A stretch of DNA of 64,000 nt from Paguma larvata. Taxonomy: Eukaryota; Chordata; Mammalia; Carnivora; Viverridae. Every line of letters starts with the position of its first letter. Within the stretch, counting starts at the first letter, position 1. Of the stretch, positions 52,801-63,895 are shown one piece after another. The DNA is taken from the NCBI GenBank assembly GCA_030068075.1, contig CM057841.1, positions 3,036,565 through 3,100,564 of the forward strand, read 5' to 3'. The translations under genes were made by a program, and so were the position numbers. The notes beneath the pieces are model-generated. The model ran no database searches and was not told where the DNA came from. It worked only from the letters and a program-made list of their open reading frames with translations.

Positions 52801-55800
52801 TGTCTCTGCCGGCTCCTCCTCGTCCCTCGTCTACACCAGGGTTTCCCAATGTTAACACTACTGACATTCGGGCCAGAACATTCTGTGCTGGAGGGGGGCT
52901 GTCCTGGGCCATGCAGGATGCTGAGGGACATGTCTGACCTCTAACCACTGGACGCCAGTAGCACCTCCCAGTTATGACCCAAAAGGCTTCTCAGTGTTGC
53001 CAAATGTCCCCAGGGACAGGGGAGTGTGGCACAATCGCCACCAGCCGAGAACCTCTGACCTAGACACTGGAGCACCCTGAGCTTTGACCTGATGCTCAGC
53101 CCCAGAGGGTTAGGTACCACCTCCACCTGAAGACACCTGAGCGTCCGCCCCTTACACCGACCTCCTCCTTCTGCGCCGGAGTCAGGTAACTGACTGCCTA
53201 TCCAGTGACCCCAGCTGAAACCTGACAGTCACCTCGGAGTCTGTGAGACTCGACCCAAGTCTCACTCCCTCACCCGACCCGTTCTGGAAACTTCCTCCTG
53301 CCGCAGCCTTCCGGTCTCAGTCACTCACAGCCATCACCTGGCGTCACGCTTTACTTCCTCACGCTCTCGCCCCCACGTCCAGGCCGCACCAAGCCCCGAC
53401 CCCGGCACCCAGGTAGGTATAGCTCCTAGCTCCGCAGCTGTGTCCTAACCTCACCTGGTGGCTCTGGGAGGGTGGAGTGACACTCGGCAGGTTACCTAAC
53501 CTCTCTGAGCCTCAGTTCCTTTACCTCTAAAATGAGGGCAGGGGCGCCTGGGTGGCTCAGTTGGTTGAGCTTCCGACTTCGGCTCAGGTCATGATCTCAC
53601 GGTTAGTGAGTTTGAGCCCCACGTCGGGCTCTGTGCTGACAGCTCAGAGCCGGAAGCCTGCTTCGGATTCTGTGTCTCCCTCTTTCTCTGCCCCTCCCCT
53701 GCTTGTTAACTCTCTCTCTCTCTCACAATAAATAAACATTAAAAAAAAATTTTTTTAAACGAGGGCAGTGAGCGCTAGGTCCTAAGGTTGTAAACATTAC
53801 AATGTCTGGCACACAGTTTCCACTCGACAAGTATCGGAGGAATAATGAATAAAAGCGACTATACCGCTCACCTGGCAGGCCTCACGTTAGGTACGTTTCA
53901 TATCGCTTAACCCTCGCATCAACCTCTGAAGCATGTAACAGCATCACCCCCATTTAAGAGCTGAGGAAACACTGGTCAACTAATTACTTAAACTTTCTCT
54001 TATCTGGCAGGGCCAGGATTCCAGAAAGTCTGGCCAGAGTCCACACGGTTCAGTACGCTGCTTCTGTCCAATGAGGCTGACTTTATAGAGGTAGAAACTG
54101 AAGCCCAGAGAAGGGGAACGATTTACCCCAGAGCAAGGCGAACGGACGCAAGAAACTACAACTCCCATGATCCTCTGGGGCGGAGGCCCAGGCGGGAGCC
54201 CGCAGGCAGCCCTGGGCGCTGCTGGGAGCTGTAGTTCCGTGTTTTCCCAGGGCGGGCGCGCTCACCTCAGGACATAGGAGCGAACAGGTGCGCTCTTGTA
54301 GACGTACTGCGCCAGCCACCACTGCACCGTCATGTTCCAGTACCGCATGCCGTCCCGCACCCGCACGCAGAAGTCCGTGCCGTAGCAGTCGATGTTGCGG
54401 ATGGTCTCATAGTCGTACTCCAGGGAGGCCGCCTTCTCCGGACTGAGGGGTGGAGGATGAGGGTGGGGGACAGACATGCAGCTCAGCCAGGCCCCCTCCC
54501 GACGCTGGCTACTGTCCCAGCCCCGGATGCTAAGGAGGGGATCGCGGCCAGGCCAAAGCTCTGGCTGTCACGTTTGCTAGGGCAACAGGGGAGGGTAGCC
54601 CTGAGGCAGCCTTTTCTGGGATGAAGACTGGGGGCGACGGCACAACGATTCACTGACATGGGGGGGGTGTCCTCCTTCTCTTGGTCGTGGGGCTGCAACG
54701 GCAACGAAAAGCCTGAAGGGCTACAGTTGCTAAGCTACGAGTCTTCAGCAACCTGACCCCTAACCCTAACCCTTAAGGGGTCTCAGATCTAGAGAAAGGC
54801 CATTCCTTAGCAACCAGGCTCATTCTATTCAGCCTCCAAGGGTGGTCCTAGGTTGTCAAGACACTGGTTGCTAGGGAAGTAGCATCCCTAACAACGGGGT
54901 GGTCTATGGTTGCTAGGGAGATGTTCGAGGCCCATGTGACATCTGATGGTCTCTGTTGCTAGGGAAAGGGCATTCCTTAGGGACAAGGCCTAGGATGTTT
55001 AGAAACGCTGCCAGAAAGGGCCCCTCCTGGCTACTATTCCTATGAGTATTCAGGAAGTGTCACCTCCAGCAATACAGTGGCTCCTGCATCACTGGTGCCA
55101 GGAGCTCCAGGGGCAATGAACATGCTTCACCCACACCAGGACGGGTGGCTTCCGAGAACGGGAGGGGAGCCATCTATTAGAAAAGCCTTCGATTCCTGCC
55201 CGCCATCTTCTGGCGGGTGCCCTCACCAGTAACCGGAGGCCTACCGATGGTTGCTAGGAGCCAGGGATGGGGGGAGTGGGGGTGGGGAGGGTGGGGAGTC
55301 CAGTCCCAGCGGTTAGGAGCAGCATTTCCGTAGCAACCTGGGAGCCACACTTCCTTAGCAACAAGATAGCCCCTAGTTACTGGCTAGCGAGTCAAGAACG
55401 GGGATGGCGGGTGGCATCAGGAACGAGGTCAGTCCACAGTTACTGGGGTACTTCCTTGGCAACGGCAGGAAAGCCACCTGCGGCTGCTGGGAGCGGCGTC
55501 CTCTCTGCTAGACGACAGAGTCAGGGACGCCATGTCCTCGGAAACTGCAGGCTGGTACGGTGACGTCCCATGGCTGGGGGCCTGTGCGCTGGCTTCCAGC
55601 AACCAAGGCAATCGAGGGGCGCCATTTTACATAGCAATGAAAAGCGAGTCTTACGGCAGGAGGGGGCGGGCCAAGGCTGCTAGGGAAGTGCCTCCCTAGC
55701 AAAGAGGGGCAGCCCAGTTGCTAGGTAACCACTGCCCTAGCAACAAAGGGTAGGCCCCATCACAGCCCAAAGATGGTATCCTAAGTAACCAGGATCAATC

Positions 55801-58800
55801 GGGTTACTGGGGTGACACTTCCATGGCAACGAAGGGGCGGCACATGGTTGCTAAGATACCACCTTTTCCTAGCAACAGAGAGCAATTCATCATCCCAAGA
55901 GGTGACAAGCATTAGCAACAGGGGGCAGTGTCAGGTGTGAAGAGTACTGCTCCCTAGGACAGGGGTAGGTGGGCTGTGGTGGCCAAGGGGCAACATTCCA
56001 CTGACAGCAGGTGGCGAAGCTGCACCCCCTGCTCCCCGCTCTCCTCCCTGCTAGGGGCAGGGCCAGCCTGTGCTGATGGGGCCTGCCGGGTCTTGGGAAG
56101 CCTCCCTCCCGCCGCCTGACCTGCTGGGGGGTGGGCATTGGAGGGTGGGGCCGCCCCCGGCCCGGGCTTTGGCGGCCACGGGGTAGGCCCCGAAGCCGGC
56201 AGCAATGCAGCCGCACTCGGCGGCAATCCAGGCCACGTAGAAGCGCATGCGGAAGGCGAAGAAGACGGGGATCATGTAGAAGAGGCGGGCGGGCAGCGGG
56301 CGGGCGTAGAAGGCGTCCTCGCGCACGGCCTCCAGCGGGAAGAGGTGTGAGGACAGCAGGAAGAGCAGGCCAAAGAGCGGGGCCGGCCAGGCTCGGCGCA
56401 GGAGGGGCCGCAGGCTGGGCACGGCCCCCGGGAAGGGCTGCTCCAGCCAGTCCAGGTACGTGCGGTAGCGGAAGAACGGGCCTGTGGCGGGAGGGAGGGG
56501 CAGCCGTCAGACACCTGTCTGGAGGTGGGGGGTGGGAGTATGGGGGCTGAGGATGGGGAGCTGAGTGGGGGAGGGGGCGGCCTGGGGGCGGGGGAAGCAG
56601 ACACTGGAGGGGGTGGGGCTACAAAACCCAGAACAAGAGGTGACTTAGAGAGAGTCCTAGACTCTTGATTTTGGGGGTCTTGAGTTCAAGGCCCACGTTG
56701 GGTTTTGGGTGTAGAGATTACTTAAAAAAAAAAAATAGGGGCGCCTGGGTGGCTCAGTTGGTTAAGTGTCCTACTTCAGCTCAGGCATAATCTCAGTCTG
56801 TGAGTCCCAGCCCAGCATAGGGCCTCTGTGCTGACAGCTCAGAGCCTGGAGCCTGCTTCACATTCTGTGTCTCCCTCTCTCTCTGCCCCTCCCCCACTTG
56901 CGCTCTCTTTCTCAAAAATAAATAAACATTAAAAATAAAATAAGAAGGAAAGAAAGAAAAGAAAGAAAGAAATCAGAGAGGGGGAGTTCAAGGACTGGGA
57001 GAAAAAGAGAAGGGAGAAAAAGAGAAAGGACGGACCGCTAAGTAGCAAGGAACAAAGAGCTGGCGAGTAAGAGGAATGGAGACGAGTCCCCGAGAAACAC
57101 GGGGACAGACAGGCTGGGCCCGAGGGGCGGGGGGACCTCTGCATGAAGAAGGAAGTAGAGCCGTGCATCTGAAGAGGAACAGAGTGGCTGGAGAGGAGAT
57201 TAGAGGCTTGCAGGCGGGGAGGACTCAGGGTCTTGTTCTAAGAGCCAGGAAACCACTGCAGGCCCTTACATCAGGGAGGCGCTGGGATGGCATTTACCCC
57301 GGCCCCTGAGCTGGGCGGGGCCTGCAGAGGGTCACTGGTGGGAACAGGAGACAGTGGTAGCGCTGGAGCTGAACGGACAGCCTGGCCCAGGGAGGGAGCA
57401 GGTGCGGACTAACAGAAGTGACAGCCTACGTGTCACAAAAGACCACACAGAGTAGGATTCCATCCACAAATGACCAGCACCGGCGCATCTACAGAGACAG
57501 AAGGGCAGCCAGTGGCTCCCAGGGACTGGGGGCAGTGGCGGTTTGAGGGATGATGGCTGCAGGCTCCAGTTTCCTTCTGGGGCGATGCAACTGTCCGACA
57601 ATGACACGGTGGTGATGGCCGCACAGTCTGTAACTAAGCTAAAAACTACTGAGTTGCATGTAGCTTTAAGTGGGTGCCCGTATCAATTACGGTTCAATAA
57701 AGCTGTCATAAAAAGGAAAACCTCCGAGGGGTGCCTGGCTGGCTTCCGGTTGAGCATCCGACTCTTGGTTCCAGCTCAGGTCATGAGCTCACGGTCTGCG
57801 AGTTCGAGCCCCGCATCAGGCTCTGCGCCGGCAGTGCAGAGCCTGCTTGGGATTCTCTCACCCTCCCTCCCTCTCTCTGCCCTTCCTCTGCTCGTGCTCT
57901 TTCCCTCTCAAAATAAATAAATAAACTTAAAAAAAATCTTAAAAAAAAAAGAAAACTTCCTAGGACGTCAACATTAATGAAAAATATTTTCTGATGCTAA
58001 AAATGGGAGTATAATGTGAATGTATTTGTTCCTTGGGTGGCAGAAACATCGGGGTGGCACAGACCCTGCTCCTTTCTCTCCTGATTGTTCCCAAGAAGCC
58101 ACAAGGAATCACTGAAGCCAGAGCCTGTCTGTGCTCTGGAGGACCAGTGGGAGAGCCTGACTTAGATCCAGGCAGAGATGTCACCCTTAAGAGGAGCAGA
58201 TGCTGGGGCGCCTGGGTGGCTCAGGCGGCTGGGCGTCCGACTTTGGCTCAGGTCATGATCTCACGGTCTGTGAGTTCGACCCCCGAGTCGGGCTCTGTGC
58301 TGACAGCTCAGAGCCTGGAGCCTGCTTCGGATTCTGTCTCCCTCTCTTCTGCCCCTCGCCCGCCTGCATTCTGTCTCTCTCTCTCTCAAAAATAAATATT
58401 AAAAGAAAACGAATCAGAGCGGATGCTGGAATGGAGGCAGGAACAGAACAGGCACCAAAGTCCGGGTGGAGAACGGGGACAGACGGTGGTGACGAGAGGC
58501 AGAGAGGCAGGGAGGCAGGGAGGCAGGGCTGGGGGCGCAGGCGCACTCACCTGTCATGATTCCCACGTAGCAGTAGCTGTAGCTGAGCGTCTCCAGCAGA
58601 GAGGGGACGTCCGGCAGGAGCCCCAGGCTGGGCCCCTTGCTGAAACCCGAGGCCATTTCCTTCCTCTGGGCCAAGTGCAGGTCCTGAACTTCACTGGCCA
58701 GACTCACCAGCTGAGAGGAAGGGGCGTGGGCGGGGGACGGATCAGACCCCGGCCCTCCTCACCCCTACGCCCCTGCAGCCAAGGGATGCCGCTGGGACCT

Positions 58801-61474
58801 GAGGTTCTAGTCCATGGGCTGCCCTGGGCATCCAGTCCTGAGGAGCAGGGTGGCGGCGTCTGGACAGCAGGTGCTCCCTGGCACTGCCTCCTGGGACCTA
58901 CTATCTCCACGTGTCCCCTTCTGCGTTCTGCAGCCCGTGGCTTCGGACCGCACACAGCCTCATGATCTCCAAGCTGCATCCTCTGGGCTCCTCCCTTCAT
59001 CCCCAAAACCATTCGAGGTGCCTCCTGCCATTAATACATGCCTACCATGTTCCTCAAACGTATTGCCTCCAGAGTGGAACACGGCACCGTTCCCCAGAGC
59101 CGGTGCTGTCCCCTCGGGAAATGCCACCAGCAGGCAATTAACTGTCCAGCCGGGAAACCTTCCTTCTCCCCGAATCTATTGTAGGTCTCGGAGTCTGTAG
59201 CTTCTGGCTTGTTTTGCCTCCCAGCCCCCACACTGGATGTGATGGCCTGTTCTCCACCCTTCTTCGCAGAGCCAATGCTAAGAGGGCCTTCCGGCTTCCA
59301 CCTGGGTTCTGCCAAGAGGAAGCCCCAGAGCCAGAGCGGGGAGGCAGGTGTGAGGGCTGGGCTGTGCCCCTTGATCCACCCTCTCGAGGCGGAGGGAGGG
59401 CTCCACACAACATTCTCCTTTCAGGTTCCACTACTGGCCCTGCTCTGGTCCCCAGGGTTGGCACCGGGTCCCCGCTGTTGGTCCAGGGTCCTCACTGTCC
59501 CTTCTGGCTCCTCCTGCTCCCCGCCCACACTGTTGTCAAGGAGGACTCCTCCAAGTATCCCCAACGCAGCACTCCCTGCTGGAGCTCTGACTGGCCTGCC
59601 GACGGCCTGCATCAAGCCGCCACTGCTGGTCGGCGGGACTCTGATGAAGGAGGCCGCCCCGCCCTCACCCCTCCTGCCCTTCCCGCAGCCACGCTGTCGG
59701 CATCCAGAGCACAGTTCCAAACATGTCAACCTGGTCACCTTAGCTCTTTTGGCGACAGACCCCGAAACCCCTTCCAGCGGATCCTGGGCCCCCTGGGAAG
59801 CCTAAACCCTTGGCCCTGCCTCCCCTCGGTCTCTTGAGCACTCGCTGCGGCTGGCACACAGTTTCCCGGAGCTCAGCCTGCTCCCTTCCACATGCTGTTC
59901 CTCCATCCTCTTCCCTCAACTCCCGGCCAACCAACTCCAGGGCCGCCCCTGCACTCCGGGCTGCCAGAACACGAGATGCTCGGGAGATCTGGTTCTCTAC
60001 CTCGAGTGACTGTCCTATGCACTGACATGTGGCTGGAGCCCAGCACACAGGAACTCAGGACTTTTCCGTCCGGGGTGGGGCATGGGAACCTGCTTTCACC
60101 CACCTTCCCGGGTGGTTTCAAGCCAAACCGTGGCATCCTGCTTTTGCGCCCTCAGATAAGCGCCTTCTCGCCAAAGCTGCTTTTCCCTCCTTGGCTGAAT
60201 GGCTTGCTACCAAAACGCACTCCTCGAGAACTTGTCCATGAAGCACTTAGCTCAACCTTTGGCACACGGCAAAGACCAAATGACACCTGCGGTCACACTA
60301 CTTGGCTGTGGTTGCCCCACTTGGCAGTGGGGGAAGGAGGGGCTACTTCTTTGCCCCCGGGGACTAGCTGAGAGGTGAAGTCCCACCCCTGGGGTGCTGG
60401 GGGAAATAAAAACCCCACCTCCCCTACTCCCCCTGGGAGTGGGTGGGGAAGAGGACGAGAAGGTGGGGCCGCGTGGAGGGGAGTCTGACCTTCAGTGTCA
60501 GCAGCAGCTGGACGGCATTGGTGAAGGGCGTGGGAGTGGGCAGGCCCAGCAGGCTGAGCGCGCGGAAGAACAGGAGGTAGGAGAAGGTCCAGGCGAGGGC
60601 CAGGGCGTGGCAGGAGCTGGGGCAGAGGCAGGAGGACGGGTGTGCTGGGTACCGGGACCTCGACTACCCTCCCCCAGATTCTAGTTACAAGCCCTCCTTC
60701 CCCCCCAACAGATAAGGGGGGAGGGACGGGAGGAGCAAGACTGAACCAGTGCAAGAGGGGGCTCAGCCCCGCAGAAATGCACCACAACAGAGAAGAGAAT
60801 GAGAAGGGGTTAAGAAAAGCTTTAGGGCGAAAACCCTTCGGGCCTCCATTTTTTTTCCCAGGGAGGCAAGAAACACGGAGAGATAAAGGGAGACGTAATA
60901 CAAATACGAGTGGTGGCAGGGCCGGCCCACCAGTCCCGCGTTCTCCTGAATACATGATAAGGATATTAAGGACCAGGACACACACACAGGGACAAGACCC
61001 AGAAAAAAAAGGCCGGACAGAAAGAAATACAGACCCCAGCACACAGAGAATCCAGAGACAAACAAGAGACACGCAGAGACAAAGGCGGAAAGGGAGATAG
61101 ACCCAAAAAGGAAACAGGTTGCCTCCTCCCTCTCTGTTCCCCCTCCACACCACCCCCCCCAATCCTCACCAGGGCTGTGCCTGAATGAGGGCCCAGGTCC
61201 CAAGGATGGTGATCAGGGAATGCAAAGTGTGGGGGCCACAGGTGAACAAGGTGAGCCCCAGGCCCACAGCTGCTGCCCCCCATCTCTTCAGCCCAGGTCC
61301 TGCAGGGAGAAGGCACAGCATAAGCCTGGAACCTTCCAGGGAGTCCCCTGCCCAGTCCCCCCCCCCCAATTTTCCACTAGGGAGGGAACCTGACTCACCA
61401 GCTTTCTTAAAGAGGAAGCCGATGGGGATGGAGATAAGAAGAACCACTAGATAAGTCCATTCTTCGGGCGACAT
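49863..61474 (-). CDS. MBOAT7: MBOAT7 (LPIAT1), lysophosphatidylinositol acyltransferase
   Basis: Seven coding exons (minus): 61399-61474, 61170-61299, 60490-60616, 58551-58710, 56121-56481, 54266-54442, 49863-50256. They sum to 1425 nt, 474 aa, all in phase. The protein starts MSPEEWTYLVVLLISIPIGF and ends SLAPEKLREE. It is a multi-pass ER-type membrane enzyme that puts arachidonoyl groups onto the sn-2 position of lysophosphatidylinositol. The two MBOAT active-site residues are present: Asn321 in RYWNMTVQWW and His356 in AYWHGLHPGYY. Hydrophobic segments include LFGLLFLLSSHLF and YMIPVFFAFRMRFYVAW. A non-coding first exon probably ends at 62057 (donor GTAAGT). Loss causes intellectual disability in humans, and lower expression is linked to fatty liver. 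The introns carry MSR1 blocks, five SINEs and a GTTGC/GCAAC array. Confidence 0.97.
50275..51245. repeat. MSR1-type minisatellite block (MBOAT7 last intron)
   Basis: About twenty-six units of the same 36-37 bp family begin right after the last-exon boundary (50256). Many units here are shortened, for example 'cctccctcagaccaggagtc'. Confidence 0.9.
51532..51755 (+). mobile_element. CAN-SINE, MBOAT7 last intron
   Basis: 'ggggcacctgggtggctcag' head, 'gtgctgacagctcagagcct' body, AAAAATAAATGTTAAAAAA tail. Confidence 0.93.
52835..53075. mobile_element. MER5A-like hAT-Charlie relic
   Basis: 'gggtttcccaatgttaacac', 'gacattcgggccagaac', 'tgttgccaaatgtccccagg' and 'gagaacctctg' match MER5A in order. 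Confidence 0.75.
53440..53540 (+). mobile_element. MIR SINE fragment
   Basis: 'ggcaggttacctaacctctc' followed by 'tgagcctcagttcctttacc' is MIR core text. A CAN-SINE is inserted directly after it. Confidence 0.65.
53542..53760 (+). mobile_element. CAN-SINE, MBOAT7 last intron
   Basis: 'gggcgcctgggtggctcagt' head, 'gctctgtgctgacagctcag' body, ATAAATAAACATTAAAAA tail. Confidence 0.93.
54152..54240. promoter_or_regulatory. Inverted pair of ZNF143/THAP11-type motifs beside MBOAT7 exon 6 of the coding series
   Basis: 'aactacaactcccatgatcc' (54154) and the inverted 'gctgggagctgtagttcc' (54221) face each other in the last intron, about 30 bp from the exon 54266-54442. This is the same motif class as in the TFPT/PRPF31 promoter. 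Promoter activity is not shown. Confidence 0.5.
54570..55925. repeat. GTTGCTAGG / CCTAGCAAC half-site array (RFX X-box-like)
   Basis: About twenty copies of GTTGCTAGG-like and CCTAGCAAC-like motifs fill most of the MBOAT7 intron between 54442 and 56121. Examples: 54573 (TTGCTAGGGCAAC), 54866, 54908, 54956, 55250, 55331, 55353, 55455, 55677, 55717 (GTTGCTAGGTAAC), 55846, 55868, 55910. Several face each other as hairpins, for example GTTGCTAGG (55717) with CCTAGCAAC (55736). The layout suggests a degenerate minisatellite of roughly 40-60 bp. Confidence 0.75.
56647..56738 (+). mobile_element. Truncated CAN-SINE, short form
   Basis: 'agtcctagactcttgatttt' then 'gagttcaaggcccacgttgg' then 'gtagagattacttaaaaaaa' is a 5'-truncated short-tailed CAN-SINE. 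It directly abuts the next SINE. Confidence 0.7.
56739..56950 (+). mobile_element. CAN-SINE, MBOAT7 intron
   Basis: 'ggggcgcctgggtggctcag' head, inserted at the A-tail of the preceding SINE; ends AAATAAATAAACATTAAAAA. Confidence 0.93.
57420..57718 (+). mobile_element. LINE-1 3' end fragment
   Basis: 'agtggctcccagggactggg' ... 'actgagttgcatgtagcttt' ... 'ttcaataaagctgtcataaa' is an L1 3' region. The AATAAA inside belongs to the element. Confidence 0.6.
57728..57950 (+). mobile_element. CAN-SINE, MBOAT7 intron
   Basis: 'ggggtgcctggctggcttcc' head (diverged), 'gcgagttcgagccccgcatc' B box, AAATAAATAAATAAAC tail. It follows the L1 tail. Confidence 0.9.
58203..58412 (+). mobile_element. CAN-SINE, MBOAT7 intron
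   Basis: 'tggggcgcctgggtggctca' head, 'gctctgtgctgacagctcag' body, AAAAATAAATATTAAAAG tail. It ends about 140 bp before the exon 58551-58710. Confidence 0.92.
60960..61110 (+). repeat. Purine-rich GAGACA-type repeat, MBOAT7 intron
   Basis: 'ccagagacaaacaagagaca' and 'cgcagagacaaaggcggaaa': the same loose repeat style as in TMC4 introns. Confidence 0.45.
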
Positions 61475-61494
61475 GGTCTGGGGGAGGTGCAGAG

Positions 61495-61995
61495 GGTTTG
61501 TAGTGAGAAGCCAGGGGTCCGGGTCCTCGGCCCCTCGCCCTTCCAGGATTTAGGGATCCACCGCCCCTAGTCCCCAGTGTGGAGATCATGGAGTCCTACC
61601 CTCAGCCCCTCTCCTCTTAGAAAGCAGGAATCCGGACCTCCAGGGCCTTCCTCCTTTGAGGATAAAGCAATCCACCCCCAGCCCCGCTTTTTGGAGAACC
61701 CAGGCCTCCAGTCCTTTTCTCCTCTGAAAACCCAGGAATCCAGACGTCTCAGCCCCTCCCCCGAGGATCCAGGAATCGGGCTCCCCTCTCTGCGATCGCA
61801 GATATCAAAGCTAATCCCCCACCCCCTCACTGAGGACCCACGGATTCCGTCATCACTCGCCGAGAACCCAGCAACGACCCTGTCCCGGGCCTTTCCCTTG
61901 GAGAGCTCAGGATTCCAGAGCTCCCAGACCCTTCCTTCTTGGAGGATCCAGGAACTCGGGCCCTCCTTCTCCGAGAACCCAGACTCCAGCCTCCA
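61495..61995. repeat. Degenerate MSR1-like repeat, MBOAT7 5' intron
   Basis: Diverged units with 'aggaatccagacgtctcagc', 'aggattccagagctcccaga' and 'aggatccaggaactcgggcc' at a period near 38-45 bp. They resemble the TFPT intron block more than the clean blocks. Confidence 0.5.
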
Positions 61996-62049
61996 CCTCC
62001 ATCCAAGGTGCAGACGCTTCTCCCACCTAAAGTCTGGAGGGCGCCCCCA

Positions 62050-63890
62050 CACTTACGTCCCCACTCGCCCAGCGCAGGTCAGACCGGCTCCGGCAGAGCC
62101 ACAGGCGGTTACACCACACCGCCCCCTGCTCTGCCGAGCTCAAGGCGCCGCTTCCGCCCCGGTCGGCCCGCCGGTCCGCAGCCCCTCGCCTCGCCCCCAG
62201 GACGCCCCGGCCCCCGCCCACCTGGGCCTGGCTCCGCGCTGCCCGCCAGGCAGGAGGCGGCCGAGCGGTCCCGGCCCACAGGCGCCCCGGCTGCGGCCAC
62301 GCCTCCCCGGCCCAGCACGCGCTGCTCTGTCGCGGTCCCGGGCTGGGTGTGCGGTCCCGTCAGCCTGCGGCCCGGGCAGGGAAGTAGCCAGGACCCTGCG
62401 CCCACCAGCTCCAGCGCGCCGCTGCACCTGGACCCCTCGGCAGCCGAGCCGAGAGCACGTAAAGAGGAGGGGCCCGGAGCTTCGGGCTCGTACGGACGCG
62501 TAGGGGCCGGGACAAGGCGGGGTCTCCGCTTCGGGTTCCTTCGGGCAGAATCGGCGGCAGTTTGGAGGCGGGGCCACAAGCTTCGGTGTACTTCGGAGGT
62601 CTCCGTTCGGATGTGGGCGGGGCCAAGAGCTTCGGCCGGATGTGGGCGGGGTCACAGCGTCGGTTTCCTTCGGGGACAGTTGGGTACCAATGATCCAGGT
62701 TAGGAGATAGGCGGAGTCTCGTTCTTTGAGAAGGAGGCGGGGCCACAGGGTGGGGCAACAGGAAGGAGGCGGTGTCTGGAACATTTCAAGGGGCGGAACT
62801 AACAGCATCCGTCCGAAGGGGGCGGGACTCTAGGGGGGAGCCACACGTCAGCCATGGGGCGGGGCCAGGGTAATAAGCCTTCCTTTCCCTACTGGCGGAA
62901 TCCTAGCGGCGGGGAGGTTCGTTTTGCGGGGGCGGGGCCAAGATGTTCCACTCTACGGGGAAGGCGGGGCTACGGCGCCGATGGGGGCGGATCCCAGACT
63001 TCCCGCTTCGCTGAGGTGGCGGCGTGACGAAATTGACGCAGGGGGTCGGGATGCGGAGGGGTGGAGGAAGCAGCGCGTGGCGCGCTACGTAGGGGTGGCT
63101 CCGCCAAGACTGCGAGTTGCTGTTTACGAGGTGACTAACTGGTTCTGTCAGAGTACGGTGCCGCATTCTGAGGGGAGCGCTCACGAGGGGGTGAGACCGC
63201 CCGGGCGGAGAACGGACAGCCGGTGCTCAGGGGGAGGGGCCTCCAGCCGTGGGGTTAGCTCAGTGGGGCGGGTACTCCCCAACTGGGAGTGCTTGCGGCC
63301 GGAGGGGGCGGGGCCTGGCCGTGGGGTTGACGGGAGCCGAGCACGCCCGATCGCGGGACTGCCTGCGTTCGGGAGGGGGCGGGGCTGCGAGTTCCAGTAG
63401 AGGCGGTCCGAACCCCCGAAATCTGGCGCCGGGCGGGGGCGGGGCTTCTGCCGTGGGCGTTCGACACATCGCGAGGAGGCCCGGAGGCCGCGCCTCGGTG
63501 CTTCGGAAAGGGGCGGGCCCGAGTGCCGAGCCACCCGCAGGGGGCGTGGCCCCGTGCTAGCGGAGGCTTGTCTCCCAGCCAGAAGGCGCGAAGGCCAGGA
63601 CGCTGACCGCGGGGTCGGGGGGCCGAGTGGAGCCCCAGGGACTCGGCGGGGGACGGGGTCTCATCTCGGCCGCCCTGGGGCCTGGCGGGATCGCTCAGGG
63701 GGCGGAGCCCGGAGTCCAGGGGGCGGGGCTCGGCCTGGAGATTCAGCAGGTGGCAAACGCGGCCTTGACGAGGCTCCACCCCCCGAGGCTCCAGGGCGGG
63801 ACTCCGCTGAGACACCCCCCACCCTCACTTCCCACCTCCGGGCGGTGGTAGCATTCTGTTGGTGACCGTTGTGTCCCACTGACTCCCGCA
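62050..63890. promoter_or_regulatory. MBOAT7 / TSEN34 divergent promoter region, CpG island
   Basis: A good minus-strand donor GTAAGT at 62056-62051 marks the probable end of the MBOAT7 non-coding first exon (62057 to about 62470). From 62.5 to 63.75 kb there are more than a dozen GGGCGGGGC / GGGGCGGGA GC boxes (Sp/KLF type). A CAG acceptor at 63889-63891 opens the TSEN34 coding exon, so TSEN34 has an upstream non-coding exon within this interval. Transcription starts cannot be placed from sequence. Confidence 0.65.
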
Positions 63891-63895
63891 GGAGG

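Noticed and set aside
57660..57720. AATAAA at about 57696 as a gene poly(A) signal
   Set aside because: It belongs to an L1 3' end on the strand opposite to MBOAT7; no plus-strand gene ends there.
59209..59837. Overlapping frames of 198 and 207 codons in an MBOAT7 intron
   Set aside because: Two frames on the same strand, no homology I recognise, flanked by ordinary intron.
60293..61162. 289-codon minus-strand frame
   Set aside because: Only the part at 60490-60616 is real (an MBOAT7 exon, and in a different frame over most of its length). The rest is intron read-through.
63240..63315. tRNA-like A box ('ggttagctcagtgggg')
   Set aside because: No matching B box (GGTTCGANNCC), no acceptor-stem pairing; a chance match in GC-rich promoter DNA.
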